Below the pieces are notes generated by a model. It was not told where the DNA came from. It saw only the letters and a program-made list of their open reading frames with translations, and did not search any database. 64,000 bases of DNA, from positions 6,775,501 to 6,839,500 of the forward strand of contig NC_083519.1 in NCBI RefSeq assembly GCF_032362555.1. Direction: 5' to 3'. How positions within the stretch are numbered: position 1 is the stretch's first letter; every line of letters begins with the position of its first letter. This DNA is from Amyelois transitella (lineage: Eukaryota > Arthropoda > Insecta > Lepidoptera > Pyralidae). The translations under genes were made by a program, and so were the position numbers. Below are positions 10,961 to 21,925 of the stretch, piece by piece.

Positions 10961-13900
10961 TTATACATCAGGATAGTATGTTGTCTCAAACTTTTTCTTA
11001 TGCTTTGGATATGGCCTGATAGCTTTAGGAATGTAAGGTGGCAGATGCTCATCCAACCTCCTTTTATATGGGTCAATACCAAGTTCAAAAGGCCTTCTTC
11101 TTCGTTCAAAGAATCTGGTCTGGTGTTCAATTTTATATATTTTCTCCCACATATATATTTCAGGCTGTAACAAATGTTTTGGTCTGTTTGAGACTAAATG
11201 CTTGAATGTTTTCTCAAGCCAACACCTCTTATTGTCATCCTCAATATCAGCTACCACCTGTTCCTCTTTCCCCAAGAATGGCTTTAATTCATGGTCTCTT
11301 TCCTCAGGGGAGTTCATATAAAACTGTACCAGCATTTTAAGAACATCTTCATTCAATCCTTGGACCTTCCCATTTTCAATAGTTTCGTACAGTTTCAGAG
11401 GCTTCGTACCATAGCAAATGTTATGTTTAAGGTTTGTATCTATAGCGTCATTATGCATTGTGATGGTATTTAGCTGATAGACATAGAGAGACCATAGCTG
11501 TCCATTAGTGATTACAGTTTGTGTTACAAGTGGGTAAGTGATATCATTGTATGTTGTGAATCCTTGGTAATTTGCTTGAGCTAGGAGCCACCCAAAGCTT
11601 GCCTTCATAGCTTGACAGTGCAGGGCCTCCTCATTGTCTTCGGGGCCAAATGACTCTTTTCTAGCAAGGATATGACCTCTACCATGGATGGACAGCAGTC
11701 CAAATTCATCACGATCACCTGGCCAATACCCTGTAACACAATAAAATTGTAATTTTGTTAATAATACTATAGGGACCATGCTTATTTATACAGTGAGTAG
11801 ATTAAAATATGTGTTGCAGTTCAAAGGGGCAATGCAGCCAGCTTTTTAGGTACGCTATCAGATTTTGAAGATGTTTGAGCTATATGTAGACATTTGAATG
11901 AGGCTGAATGGTTAAGAATATGTCAAAGATCTATATTTAAAATGATTATATTAGTTTAATTTAATTAGATATATAATTTGTACTATTACTATTCGTATTA
12001 GGACGTCCTGGTAAAGGGTCAGGTCAAAAGTACCCCAAACCGCCGAGCTTGCATGAAGAGAGTTATGAATGTGGATGAAGCAAAGGAAATATGCAGAGAT
12101 CGTGGCAAGTGGAAAGAGGTAGTCTCTGCCTATTCCTCCGGGAAAGAGGCGTGATTTTATGTATGTATGTATATAATTTGTCATTTTTATATTTATTTTA
12201 AGTTAATTTTATATCTGTTTACTTGGGTAACATTTTAAATTTAATAGAAGTTACTTAGTACTACTACTACTAGAGAATTCTAAAGTTAAAATGTGTAGTG
12301 CCTTATAAAATAACATCAGTACCTGGTATATTAGTCCCATGTCTGTATTGTTTATAATAACCAACTGTTTCTGGATGGTAAGAGAACCTGTTCACTTTGA
12401 ACTCAGGGTTCTCTGCTTCACTGTAGGGAACAATAGGCCGTAGTGGTGTATGACTTCTAACTGCTACAAAAGGGGTTCCTGAAATATGATTAAAATGTTT
12501 GTAAAGGTCATGTTCCAATTCCCGTGCAAATTAACAAATGCACTCATGATTATTTAAAAAAAGACAGAAGTTGTTCCACATTTTTAATCAGTTGTCAGTC
12601 CTTATGTTTGAAAGTAAATAAGATAAAATATTTCACCTAAGTATTGGACAGGTCGATCAAGTGGTTCAAAAAGACGGTCTCGCAGCCACTTGTACTGCTT
12701 CCTCCATTTGACAACTTCATTTGGAACATCAACACCTCCAACAAACCAAAATGCTTCATGACGAGGATCATAATCAACCTGAAATCAATTTTCATACATA
12801 CATATGGTCGCGTCTATATCCCTTGTGGGGTAGACAGAGCCAACAGTCTTGAAATTACTGATCAGCCATATTCAGCTGTTTAGCTTAATGATAGAATTGA
12901 GATTCAAATAGTGACAGGTTGCTAGCCCATCGCCTAAAAAATTAATCCCAAGTTTGTAAGCCTATCCCTTAGTCGCCTTTTACATCTATGGGAAAGAGAT
13001 GGAGTGGTCCTATTCTTTTTTGTACTGGTGCTGGGAAGCACACGGCACAACTCACTATAATATATATCTAACTAATCTAATAATAATCTAATATCATAAC
13101 TAGGTATATTCTCTTTTTTTTCTAAGTTAAACCAACTTCCATCTGAGCTCTACAACCTTTCTATGAGAATCTGCCATTAGGATCATGGTTACTAGATTTC
13201 CTCACAGTTTTCCCCCCTTAAAAGATTCATGTATGTGGTTATGTACTGCAGGCTCAATAGTACATTAAGAAAAACAATGGAATATGAATTATGATGACTG
13301 ATTTGCAAGTGGAATTCTCTTACTCAAGGATAAATATTTAACAGCCTTCAAAAAAGGTGTTTCTTAGTTTGACCTGCAGGTAAGTATGTTTGTCTGCTAT
13401 TATCTTGCACATCCATTACCTGATATTGATGCAGATTTTTAGAAAAGTGTTTATTACATTAAGGAGCGTTTATAACTTTAACCATGTTTAAAAAAGGGGG
13501 ATATTGAGTGGGTGCAGTTCTCTTTTTCCAAAAGTTATAAAGTTACCTGTGTGGAGAAAATATGTGGCACTCTATCAGTTAGACTGTTGATGATAATCCT
13601 GTTGATTTGCTTCACCAATATTTTAGCCTGTGCATCTTCTGCTTGGGACTTCTCTGGTACATCCAGTGATATCTCTCGGTTGTACCTGGAATGTTTGAAG
13701 TTATTATTATGTCATTGATCAATATAAAAAAATATCTAGTCTATGCCTACACAAGTAGGCAGGGACCTTATTCCAAGCTCTGCAGGATGTATGTGTTAGA
13801 TAGAATATTTATTTATAGTTTGGACACTAAATCTAAAACATTTACAATGTGTGTATGGGTCAGCTAGAACCTACTCTTATATTTTTTCCATCTTCTACTT

Positions 13901-14390
13901 CTTAAACTAAATAGTTCTCCTGTTAATGTTAAAGATTCTATACTTACTCAACACCCTCATTTTCAAAACTTATAGCATCTTCAATATTTGACCTAATTTC
14001 TTTCACAACTTCATCAGCTGTTGCACTTACATCGTTGTATATATCTGGAAGCTTATCGACTGGAATGAAGTGACTTCTTGTGTAACTTTGTATCATAGGC
14101 AAAGCATTATAAGGAACTTTATTTTCATGAAGCATGACACACTGCCAGCCATAATAACGCGGCATATTCAGAGCTATCTGTTTCTCTTCGACGGTTTTAA
14201 CGTTCTTTATCTTTTCATAAACCTTTTCTCGTTCCCTGAACTTTCTAGCTTGGAGGGACATGTCCAAAATAGGCGGATATTCTGGGGTCTCAGTGTACTC
14301 ATTTTGATCTAGCAACGCAGGTTGAGAATATTGTCTAGATATAATTGACTTCAATTTTGAGTACGATCTGTGATACCTTGATAAATACAT
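10961..14390 (-). CDS. mRpS30: Mitochondrial ribosomal protein S30 / mL65 (PDCD9 family)
   Basis: Five exons, 14390-13948, 13685-13547, 12778-12637, 12478-12323 and 11730-10961, join in phase to 549 residues. Residues after a basic, Ser/Tyr-rich presequence (MYLSRYHRSYSKLKSIISRQ) suggest matrix import. Conserved-looking blocks include EYPPILDMSLQARKFRE, NMPRYYGWQCVMLHENKVPY, HEAFWFVGGVDVP, GTPFVAVRSHTPLRPIVPY, GYWPGDRDEFGLLSIHGRGH and ANYQGFTTYNDITYPLVTQT. These match the PDCD9/mL65-mL37 family. The length and the tyrosine-rich N block favour S30 (mL65) over mL37, the closest alternative. It is a structural protein of the mitochondrial large subunit despite the S30 name. Introns 2 and 4 contain SINEs B and A. 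Confidence 0.82.
11982..12170 (+). mobile_element. SINE-like family A, longest copy, 11-bp target duplication
   Basis: In mRpS30 intron 4. ATATAATTTGT at 11971-11981 and 12171-12181 brackets 189 bp beginning ACTATTACTATTCG and ending in GATTTTATGTATGTATGT. This is the most complete family A copy in the window. Its body includes GGGTCAGGTCAAAAGTACCC, GTGGATGAAGCAAAGGAAAT and CGTGGCAAGTGGAAAGAGGT. Confidence 0.85.
12793..13050 (-). mobile_element. SINE-like family B, near full length
   Basis: In mRpS30 intron 2. It runs from ATACATACATATGGTCGCGT to GGGAAGCACACGGCACAAC with all family blocks between. A diverged family C piece follows at about 13130-13225 (ACTTCCATCTGAGCTCTACA, GGATCATGGTTAC). 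Confidence 0.8.
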
Positions 14391-14504
14391 TTTATTCCGT
14401 AGATTAAAAAAAGTACTCCAGTTCTAAATTTCTAATAGGTTATAATGACAGTGTTACCCCTTTAAAAAATACCCCGATTATCTTGGTAAATATCTTTCAA
14501 TAAT

Positions 14505-15035
14505 ACATACATACATAAAATAACGCCACTTTCCCAGAGGAGTAGGCAAAGCCTTCATCAACAATCCTTCCCATTACAACAGTCCCATTTACACTCTCTT
14601 TGTATATTTGCTTAGTCAACCTGCTTTCATTCAACCTCTTGACATGACCAAACCAACTAAGCATTTCCTTTTCCTGTCACTATATCTTCTTTCACATCAT
14701 AACATTCCCTTATCACGCTGTCCGTCCGTCACTCCGTACCCCGTCACTCAAATTTAGGTACACCTATCATACTCCTAAGCGCTCTCATTTCCGCCGCGTT
14801 TATTCTACCTCGTGCTCTTTTACCACACCCAATCTTTCACTCCCATACATTTATGTTGGAACCAACACACTGTTATGCACCAACAAATGAGTCTTTTTAG
14901 ATAACGTCTAACTGCTTACAAAGGCATGCAACGCTCCATTCACCATGCTACTGTTATTCAATCTTCTTTCAACATCAGCGACACACTTTCCATCTGCTGT
15001 AAACTTTGAACCTAGAATATACAAACTCTATCAAT
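14505..15035 (-). mobile_element. RTE-like LINE, degraded 3' part of reverse transcriptase plus tail
   Basis: On the minus strand one can read YILGSKFTADGKCVADVERR, MVNGALHAF, HNSVLVPT-MYGSE and MLSWFGHVKRLNESRLTKQI. These are hallmarks of the C-terminal end of RTE-type reverse transcriptases common in Lepidoptera. Several stops and frame changes show it is dead. The last ~55 bp, GCCTAC-CCTC-GGGAAAG-GGCGT followed by TTTTATGTATGTATGTA, match the family A SINEs, suggesting that this LINE lineage moves them. Confidence 0.75.
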
Positions 15036-16021
15036 TATTCCACTTTTTTCTACAATCAAAATATTAAATTTTTCATACTTTCCCCTTTTTTTAGAAACAT
15101 AAAATTCAAATTATTGGAAAAATTATATTCAAAATATGAGTTTATTGAAATAGTCAGTCTTCGGCATCAGTTTCAGACTTCGGCACCAATGAAAGTTATG
15201 AAAGTGTGCAGTAAACGAAAAAAACGTGTAAGTTAAACTGGGGTGGGGGGCAGCTGACATTTATTTCTAAACATATGTTGCATATATTCACGTCAACACA
15301 ACTATTAAAATCTTTTAGGCTACACTTCCAATGCCCACGTTTATACAAGAAGCAGTCGAACAAACTGCACTGCAGCATTTTTAGATATGGTTCTATAGTT
15401 AAATAGCTTCAATATATAATAGTTATACAATAGGTTATACAAAAGGTTCTATAGTAACACTTCTAGCTTTAAGCTTTAACAAAACTTTATTTTTTACTTA
15501 AACATGACAAATATTTTGAAGACGCATAAAGCTTATAGATCTCCGTATATTTTGCGGTTTTTAGTATACCATGAGTTGGAAACATTGGCAAAATCCTTTT
15601 GACAGTTTAATGACATATGACATTGTCACAACAGCAATTTTTTTTTGTTCTAAGAATATTTTTTAAATGTATACGTTCCCATTTTCTTTAAATTTTTGTA
15701 AAAAGCTTTTTCATGTTACAGTGTTAATACCAATTTAAAAAATTCTTTTCGATTTACTATTGAATCAGCAGGGTAAATCTTTATTGAGTTTATGGGCACA
15801 AAGGCAAAAACAAGGTATTGATACATATGGTTAAGGTTTTGGAATAATAAAGCTTTATTTCTATGCCTCAAATTTTTGCCATATATATTTTAAAACTATA
15901 AAACTGATGCAACGTTTTGACATTTCCATTTCAACCATTCTTTCCACCTGCCAATTTCTTCTGAATCCTAACCAAAGTGCTTGAATTTTTCATCAAATTA
16001 TTACCGTTTTTATTATAAATC
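15036..16021. other. Spacer upstream of eIF2-beta
   Basis: AT-rich DNA between the LINE fragment and the eIF2-beta start; it should hold the eIF2-beta promoter and 5' leader. I see a G-rich run at 15240-15250 and no repeat family or coding exon. Confidence 0.4.
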
Positions 16022-16945
16022 ATGGATGAGGATATGGTATTTGATCCATCTTTGAAGAAAAAGAAGAAGAAGAAGATTGGCTTTGATATGGACGCTGCGC
16101 TTGCGGATCAGGGTGAAACCAGGAGCACGGAGGCACCAGCCGAGACGGGTGACGTTGATGTGCCGGAGGATGATAACCTTGATTTAGACAACTTCGGTAA
16201 GAAGAAGAAAAAGAAAAAGAAGACTTTCTTCAACTTGGAGGAGATTGAGAATGCCTTACCGGAGACTCCTCCAGCGGAAGAGCCTGAACCCCAGGAAGAG
16301 GTTATTGATGACTTAGATTTAGAAATAGACTTCTCGAAAACGAAAAAGAAGAAAAAGAAAACTAAAAATATTGATGATTTAGGAGTTGAGGATGACACAA
16401 AAGGAGAAGACCAGGAAAATGTTGAAGATTTACATGGAGATTGGGTGGGCAGTGATAGAGACTACACATATGATGAGCTATTGGAGCGTGTATTTGACAT
16501 AATGAGGGAGAAAAACCCTAGTATGGTGTCTGGTAAAAAGCAGAAGTTTATAATGAGACCTCCACAGGTTGTGAGAATTGGCACAAAGAAGACCTCATTT
16601 GCCAATTTCACAGAAATATGTAAAACGTTACATCGACAGCCTAAACATTTACTAGACTTTTTGCTGGCTGAGTTAGGTACCAGTGGTTCTGTTGATGGTA
16701 ACAGTCAACTTATTATCAAAGGCCGCTTCCAACAGAAACAAATAGAAAATGTCCTACGTCGTTACATCAAGGAATATGTGACCTGTCATACATGTCGCTC
16801 GCCTGACACTATTCTTCAGAAAGATACCAGGTTGTTCTTCCTTCAATGTGAGACATGTGGTTCACGATGCTCTGTCGCCAGCATCAAGTCTGGATTCCAG
16901 GCGGTTACTGGCAAGCGTGCAGCCATCCGTGCAAAGACTGCATAA
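16022..16945 (+). CDS. eIF2beta: Translation initiation factor eIF2 subunit beta
   Basis: Single uninterrupted frame of 307 residues (human 333). The protein binds eIF2-gamma and, through its N-terminal lysine runs, eIF5 and eIF2B-epsilon, in the eIF2-GTP-Met-tRNAi ternary complex. All three K-boxes are present (about residues 12-18, 60-67 and 108-113), each followed by a hydrophobic/acidic stretch. The core runs from about 145 ([19 protein letters not shown]) through [21 protein letters not shown]-terminal C4 zinc ribbon uses C255, C258, C276 and C279 (CHTC, CETC). The start is the first ATG of the conserved [17 protein letters not shown]. No intron is visible, and an in-frame stop follows IRAKTA. 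A poly(A) signal AATAAA at 17479-17484 would give a 3' UTR of about 550 nt. Confidence 0.95.
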   Translation: MDEDMVFDPSLKKKKKKKIGFDMDAALADQGETRSTEAPAETGDVDVPEDDNLDLDNFGKKKKKKKKTFFNLEEIENALPETPPAEEPEPQEEVIDDLDLEIDFSKTKKKKKKTKNIDDLGVEDDTKGEDQENVEDLHGDWVGSDRDYTYDELLERVFDIMREKNPSMVSGKKQKFIMRPPQVVRIGTKKTSFANFTEICKTLHRQPKHLLDFLLAELGTSGSVDGNSQLIIKGRFQQKQIENVLRRYIKEYVTCHTCRSPDTILQKDTRLFFLQCETCGSRCSVASIKSGFQAVTGKRAAIRAKTA

Positions 16946-17734
16946 AAATTTAGTGCATAGTGATAATATACTAATTTTTACAGTTGCAAAAACAGGGGTA
17001 CATACAGTTACATGTCATTGAATCAGCATATGTAATTTTCTCACGTTTGTGCTATGATTTGTGAATTCTAAAGGTGATATTTTTACTTTTGAATCTTTGT
17101 TCACTTTGCTGAAATGTATTATAGTATCAGATTATTTATAACATAAGTTTTCTAAACTTATCTATCTACAAGACTGTCTCCTATTTCTGTAAATCAAAAT
17201 TATGCTTACTTATAAGTGTTACAAGGTTTAAAACTCATAATTTGAATGAATTTAGAATACTAGTGCTATGAAGCTGGCCTTATTACAACAGCTTTTAAAC
17301 TTGTGTAAGTGATGTGCTCAAATAGTGAATAATTGGTTCACAAACATACTGATATCTGAATGTACCCCACTCTAATCTAACATCTATATTTATGTATAGC
17401 TCACATCTGTATTATTCTCATTGATACATACACAAAGTTTTATAAATACTTGTTTTATTAAAACCATTTCTACTCCTAAATAAAACTACCAGGGTTCGTA
17501 AAACATTTATTTATTAAATATAAAGATTTAACAATAACAAATAGGTTTATACAAAAACATAACCAAATTTGGTTATCTAAAAGCCAAATATATAAAAAGG
17601 CAAACTTATTTTCTAAATTATTACCCCTTTCACATTAAAGTTTGAATATAAGGCCCTTTTAATTTTTATAATTTGAACAATATACAACATGTTATTTTTT
17701 TAATTTCCATTGGCATATTGGGAATTTATTCAAA
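16946..17734. other. Convergent 3' region of eIF2-beta and pyd3
   Basis: AT-rich 3' UTRs of two genes facing each other. AATAAA occurs on the plus strand at 17479-17484. On the minus strand AATAAA appears as TTTATT at 17506-17511 and 17510-17515. The two transcripts therefore probably end within tens of bases of each other. No repeat seen. Confidence 0.5.
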
Positions 17735-18895
17735 TCAATTTTTGATGATTTGTGGCTTATAGTCATGTTTTATAGCTTTATTGAGACTTTCTGCATACAA
17801 GTCCAGGCGTTGAGTCATTGTGAATCCCCATTTATCTTTAATTTGTCGACATAAGTTCAAATCCATTTGTGCAATTAATAATCCATCTCTGACTCTGGAA
17901 AGCCCTGGTGTCCTTGTGCCATCAGGGGCTGTGATGTAGCTAGAGCCATAGAAATGGCCAAACTCTTTGTGGGCTGGCTTCCCGTCACCAGAGGTAAACT
18001 CATTTGGGAATTTTTCAGTACCCACTCTATTTATAGCACAAGTGAAATAACTGTTGGCTATTGCTGCATTACGGGCCTCAATTGGCCACAAGTGCTCACT
18101 CAACCCTGCAACTGTGGCAGATGGGTTAAATACAATTTCGGCTCCATTTACACCAAACATCAACCAGTTCAAAGGGTGGTGACGGCCATAGCATATGTTA
18201 ATACCTAACTTCCCAAACTTTGTTTCAAATACAGGGTGGCCTGTGTTACCCTCAAAATAGTAAGTGGATTCATTGAAATCTCCAACACGAGGGATGTGAT
18301 TTTTCCGATGTTTACCAATAACTGTTCCACATTCATTGATGACAACTGCAGTATTCCATATTGTATCACCATGAACTTCATCTCTTTCTAGAATTGGTGC
18401 TATAATTACCATGCCATATTTTATAGAAAATTCTTTCAAATATTGAATGCTTGGTCCATCAAAAGCAGACTCAGCAAATTCACACCAGGGTTGTTTTTCC
18501 CTTGTGCAAAAAGCGAAAGGCATACTCCATGCTTCTTGAAGAGCTAGTATGTTGACAGCCTCTTCTCCAGCTGCTTCGATAATCTTGCGAATTTTTTCAA
18601 ATATTGCCTGCCTCTGTTCATGGATAGGTAAATTGGTTGGTGAAGAAACTGAATGCTGGACTATACCAACTCTTACAACGCGCGGACTCCTTGTATCTTC
18701 TTTTGCAGCAGGAAAGTCAAATGCTGCAATGTCAAAGTTAGCTTCTTCTGCAAGCCCTAAACTACCTTTTTTCACTGTCAGCTGGTGGTGATCTGTTCGC
18801 CCGTACTGTATTCTGTTATATTCCTTTCTCTGGTCTTCCGACAATGATTTAAAAATTAGTTCATCTACGCTTGAAAGTTCTAACTTGGATGCCAT
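17735..18895 (-). CDS. pyd3: Beta-ureidopropionase (beta-alanine synthase)
   Basis: Intact 386-residue frame, the family length (human UPB1 384). It catalyses the last step of reductive pyrimidine breakdown: N-carbamoyl-beta-alanine to beta-alanine, CO2 and ammonia. In insects beta-alanine feeds cuticle tanning and N-beta-alanyldopamine. It belongs to the carbon-nitrogen hydrolase (nitrilase) family. The catalytic Glu-Lys-Cys triad is present: E121 in LALQEAW, K198 in GKHRKNHIPR and C235 in GINICYGRHHPLNW, each exactly two residues later than in the human enzyme. The N-terminal extension (about 1-70) that contributes to oligomer contacts is present. No intron is seen. The start is the first ATG, MASKLELSSVDEL, directly followed upstream by non-coding sequence. 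It lies head-to-head with Mfap1 across 3.3 kb of transposon-rich spacer. Confidence 0.95.
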   Translation of the reverse strand: MASKLELSSVDELIFKSLSEDQRKEYNRIQYGRTDHHQLTVKKGSLGLAEEANFDIAAFDFPAAKEDTRSPRVVRVGIVQHSVSSPTNLPIHEQRQAIFEKIRKIIEAAGEEAVNILALQEAWSMPFAFCTREKQPWCEFAESAFDGPSIQYLKEFSIKYGMVIIAPILERDEVHGDTIWNTAVVINECGTVIGKHRKNHIPRVGDFNESTYYFEGNTGHPVFETKFGKLGINICYGRHHPLNWLMFGVNGAEIVFNPSATVAGLSEHLWPIEARNAAIANSYFTCAINRVGTEKFPNEFTSGDGKPAHKEFGHFYGSSYITAPDGTRTPGLSRVRDGLLIAQMDLNLCRQIKDKWGFTMTQRLDLYAESLNKAIKHDYKPQIIKN

Positions 18896-19100
18896 TTTAA
18901 TCTCTGGTGGCTAGAAACAATATAATTTGAACAAGTGATGCAAGGATGTTTAAATTTATTATTTTACTATCCGTTATCTTATCATTAGCTATGGCTGTAT
19001 AAATATATACAGTAGGTTCATATCTAATTAAATATATTTTTGTTTGCAACTCTACATTACATAGTACCTACTCTTCTATTTTTATACTCTTTGCTTTACT

Positions 19101-19732
19101 TAGAAATGTGAAAAAAAAATCGATTATGGAAAAAATCGATTAAAAATCGATTTTTTTAAAGTAAAAATCGATTTTTATACGTGATTTTTTTAAAATTAAT
19201 AATCGATTAAAAATCGATTTGTATAATCATACAATAAATGCACTCCGACATTACGTTTTTGTCTTCTGGCTTGGAGCCCGGAACGCGAACTGCCAAACAA
19301 TACTATCATAGCTCCATAATATTACATTAACGCCATCTGTGCATTCTTTCTGTGCTCTTAAAACTGTTTAGATGATTAATTTAATCAAACATTCTCTAGA
19401 TGGAATTAGTCGATGAACAGTATTTGATATTTTATTCATTAATCGTTGCTGAAACTTCATTTTTCAAACTTGATTATTAAAAACTTACATTTGTGTTGAT
19501 TATATAAGAACTTACTGTTTCTGTTGTTTATTTTTAATGAATAAATCTATTGATATAATGTATATGGCGTTTATTTTGACATAAATTGAAAAATTGAGAA
19601 AAAGTCTATCAATATAATAAAAATCGATTATTTTCGTAAGCAAAATCGATTATTTGTTAATCGATTTTTCATACTTAAAAAATAAATCGATTATATAAAA
19701 ATCGATTTTTTGTCAGCAATGTCACATCCCTA
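19101..19732. mobile_element. Non-autonomous hAT-type element rich in ATCGATT motifs
   Basis: The perfect 8-bp direct repeat GCTTTACT at 19093-19100 and 19733-19740 flanks 632 bp. Termini are inverted repeats: TAGAAATGTGA on the left, TAGGGATGTGA read inward on the right (9 of 11 equal). These fit hAT termini. Both subterminal zones (19110-19225 and 19618-19710) are packed with AAAATCGATT/AATCGATTTTT units, while the centre is ordinary sequence. No transposase frame exists, so it needs a partner element. Confidence 0.8.
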
Positions 19733-20369
19733 GCTTTACTCGTACTCTAAGTGTTGCCACAACTTGATAATCCACTATCGATTGTCAATCTATGCACGAT
19801 CGATAGTTTAATCAATTTATCGATAATTTCTGCATTATAATATTGATCTTCTTCTTAACTGTATTACTATTTATAAAAAATGAAATAAACTGCCCAAACA
19901 TGGCGGACTAGAGATGTTCACTTGTTCGTTTAGTCGATAATTTTTAATCCATGGAGAGAGTTAAGATAGTTCATTTCTAATCACAGTTGTAATTATAAAG
20001 TTTAATACGTCTGTGATTTGGTTCTATATCAGGAATCCTAACTATTTTGGCTATTATCTAAGGTCTAACAATATTTTATCTATCACCGAGTGTTTGGTCT
20101 TCGGTAGTGTCCGACCGAAGGTCTATTTTTGGCCGAAGCCGAAGCCGAAGCCGATTAATCGGCTATCGCCACAACCTTCGGCCGAAGCCGAAGCCGAAGC
20201 CGAAGGTTTATATTCTCTCAGCACTCAGTAATTAATTTTGTTCAATATTGTCTACAAGCTACAATTAATATTAAAATCATTTCAAAACCTCAATATTGAA
20301 GGTTTATATATTGACTGTCTCATATAGAAGTTGATGATATATCATAGAGGTGGTTGGTTTAGAGATAAA

Positions 20370-20523
20370 CTAGCTGTTGCCCGCGACTTCGTCCGCGTAA
20401 ATTTCGAGTTGAATTTTAATCATACAGACAGACAAAAAATGTGAAAAAAAAATTCTCTATCCGTTTCAGTCAAAATATTAAATGTACAGAAAAAATATTT
20501 TTACCGTTTTATTATATGTAGTA
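20370..20523 (-). repeat. CTAG-ending repeat nested in the hAT element
   Basis: Begins CTAGCTGTTGCCCGCGACTT, the usual 3' end of the CTAG family in reverse, and runs into CAGACAGAC and an ATTATATGTAG end. A second piece of the same broad family lies at 21060-21235, where TACAGACAGACAGAC is followed by TTTCAGTCGAAAATACTAAA. Confidence 0.55.
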
Positions 20524-20659
20524 TTTTGATTTTCAGTTTTTTTACATAAAATACTCAAACAATACAAAAAAAATATATTTTTAATAATAAAAAATATCTA
20601 CGGGCTAACCACTGGACCATCGAAGCCGTTGCGTTGGTGTCGAAATTAAAGTAGACTAC

Positions 20660-20845
20660 ATACATATGGTCACGTCTTTATCCCTTGCGGGGTAGACAGT
20701 GCCAACAGACTTGAAAAGACTGAATGGCCACGTTCAGCTATTTGACTTAATGATAGAATTGAGATTCAAAAAGTGATAGGTTGCTCGCCCATCGCCTAAA
20801 AAAGAATCCCAAGTTTGTAAGCCCATCCCTTAGTCGCCTTTCACT
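20660..20845 (-). mobile_element. SINE-like family B nested in the hAT element (5'-truncated)
   Basis: Runs from ACATACATATGGTCACGTCT to TTAGTCGCCTTTCAC; the portion with the CACGGCA end is missing. It is younger than the host hAT element because it sits inside it. Confidence 0.8.
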
Positions 20846-21819
20846 TATATTTATATGTTATAGGTATAATGCCGTCGTATAATGATAAATGACTTTGAAT
20901 TTTTAATTTCGTAACTTATTTGCAAGCATACTGATGCCTTGAGTTCATTCAAATGTCGATAACTTTTTTTTTTTGTGAACCGATTTTGATGAAACAAACT
21001 TTAAATGTTATTCTGAGTTAAAACAAAGCAATTGGTGAAAGTTTGAAGTAAATCGGTTTAGTACTTTTGGAGATAATCGTGATCATACATACAGACAGAC
21101 AGACAAGAAATTAAAAATAAATATTTTTGCTTTCTTTTATTCATTCTAAGTGTCCCTCTATCCATTTCAGTCGAAAATACTAAATGTACAGACAAAATAT
21201 TTTTACTGTTTTATTATATGTATAGATAAAAGTTTGTGATTTACCTACTGGTAAAAAATAATGATTTGATTTCTTACAAAAACACTCGTTTAAATACACG
21301 TACGGACTTGTTTTGATGCATGCAATCAGCAATGTGATATTTTGACAGTTACTCCCCGCCGCCTCATGACTTTCGTAACAGTTCGTTCAATCTCGACGGT
21401 CGCTCGGACCTTCGGCGAAACCTTCGGCTTCGGCCGGATTTTGGGCCGAAGCCGAATGTTTCGCCGAAGGTGGATTTTTTGGCCGAAGGTGGCCGAAGCC
21501 GAAGCCGAAGCCGAAGCTTCGGTCGGACACTAGTCTTCGGTAATTTGACCACATATCGGAGTTCCGCTCACGTTTAAACTGATTACCTATTAGATCACGT
21601 CGTAACATTACATATTGGTCAGGTTGTATCGAAAATTTTTTTTGAAATTGTTTAAATTTCTAACCACCTTTTATTGAAGGCGAAACGAATTTGCATCTAA
21701 CGCTCGACGAAATTTTTATATGAAAAATATTATTAGCAGTTTGAAGTAAAATATTGTAATACGGGCCTTCAACTAATTGTATGGTTTATACCAAAACAGA
21801 AAAAATCGTATCTCGATTT

Positions 21820-21925
21820 TAGGATGTCTGAGATCGATTCAATGCATAGGATCGATAAAAATGATAGATCTTTTCGCTTCAAAATGTCGATCTTTCGATT
21901 AATCGATCTCAGATCGCCATCCCTA
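21820..21925. repeat. Possible small hAT-like MITE
   Basis: About 106 bp with inverted ends TAGGATGTCTGAGATCGATT and, from the right, TAGGGATGGCGATCTGAGAT. The GATCTGAGATCGATT block also pairs. The outer 8 bases (CTCGATTT and ACTTGATT) are not a clean duplication, so the class is uncertain. TAGGGATG resembles the right end of the 19.1 kb element. Confidence 0.35.

Larger units (their letters stand above)
20105..21532. mobile_element. Non-autonomous hAT element, 1.43 kb, perfect 16-bp termini
   Basis: TAGTGTCCGACCGAAG at the left end (20105-20120) is exactly inverted at the right end (21517-21532). The 8-bp direct repeat GTCTTCGG lies just outside at 20097-20104 and 21533-21540. Size of duplication and the TAGTG start fit the hAT superfamily. 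Inside each end are arrays of CCGAAG/GCCGAAGCC units (20130-20216 and 21400-21516). The middle contains later insertions: a CTAG-ending repeat, a family B SINE and another CAGACAGA-containing repeat. No transposase is encoded. Confidence 0.88.

Noticed and set aside
16108-16398. 96-codon minus frame rich in Ser and Phe
   Set aside because: Antisense shadow of the eIF2-beta lysine boxes.
21342-21608. Overlapping Arg/Gly/Ala-rich frames on both strands
   Set aside because: They are translations of the CCGAAG repeat array at the hAT right end, not proteins.
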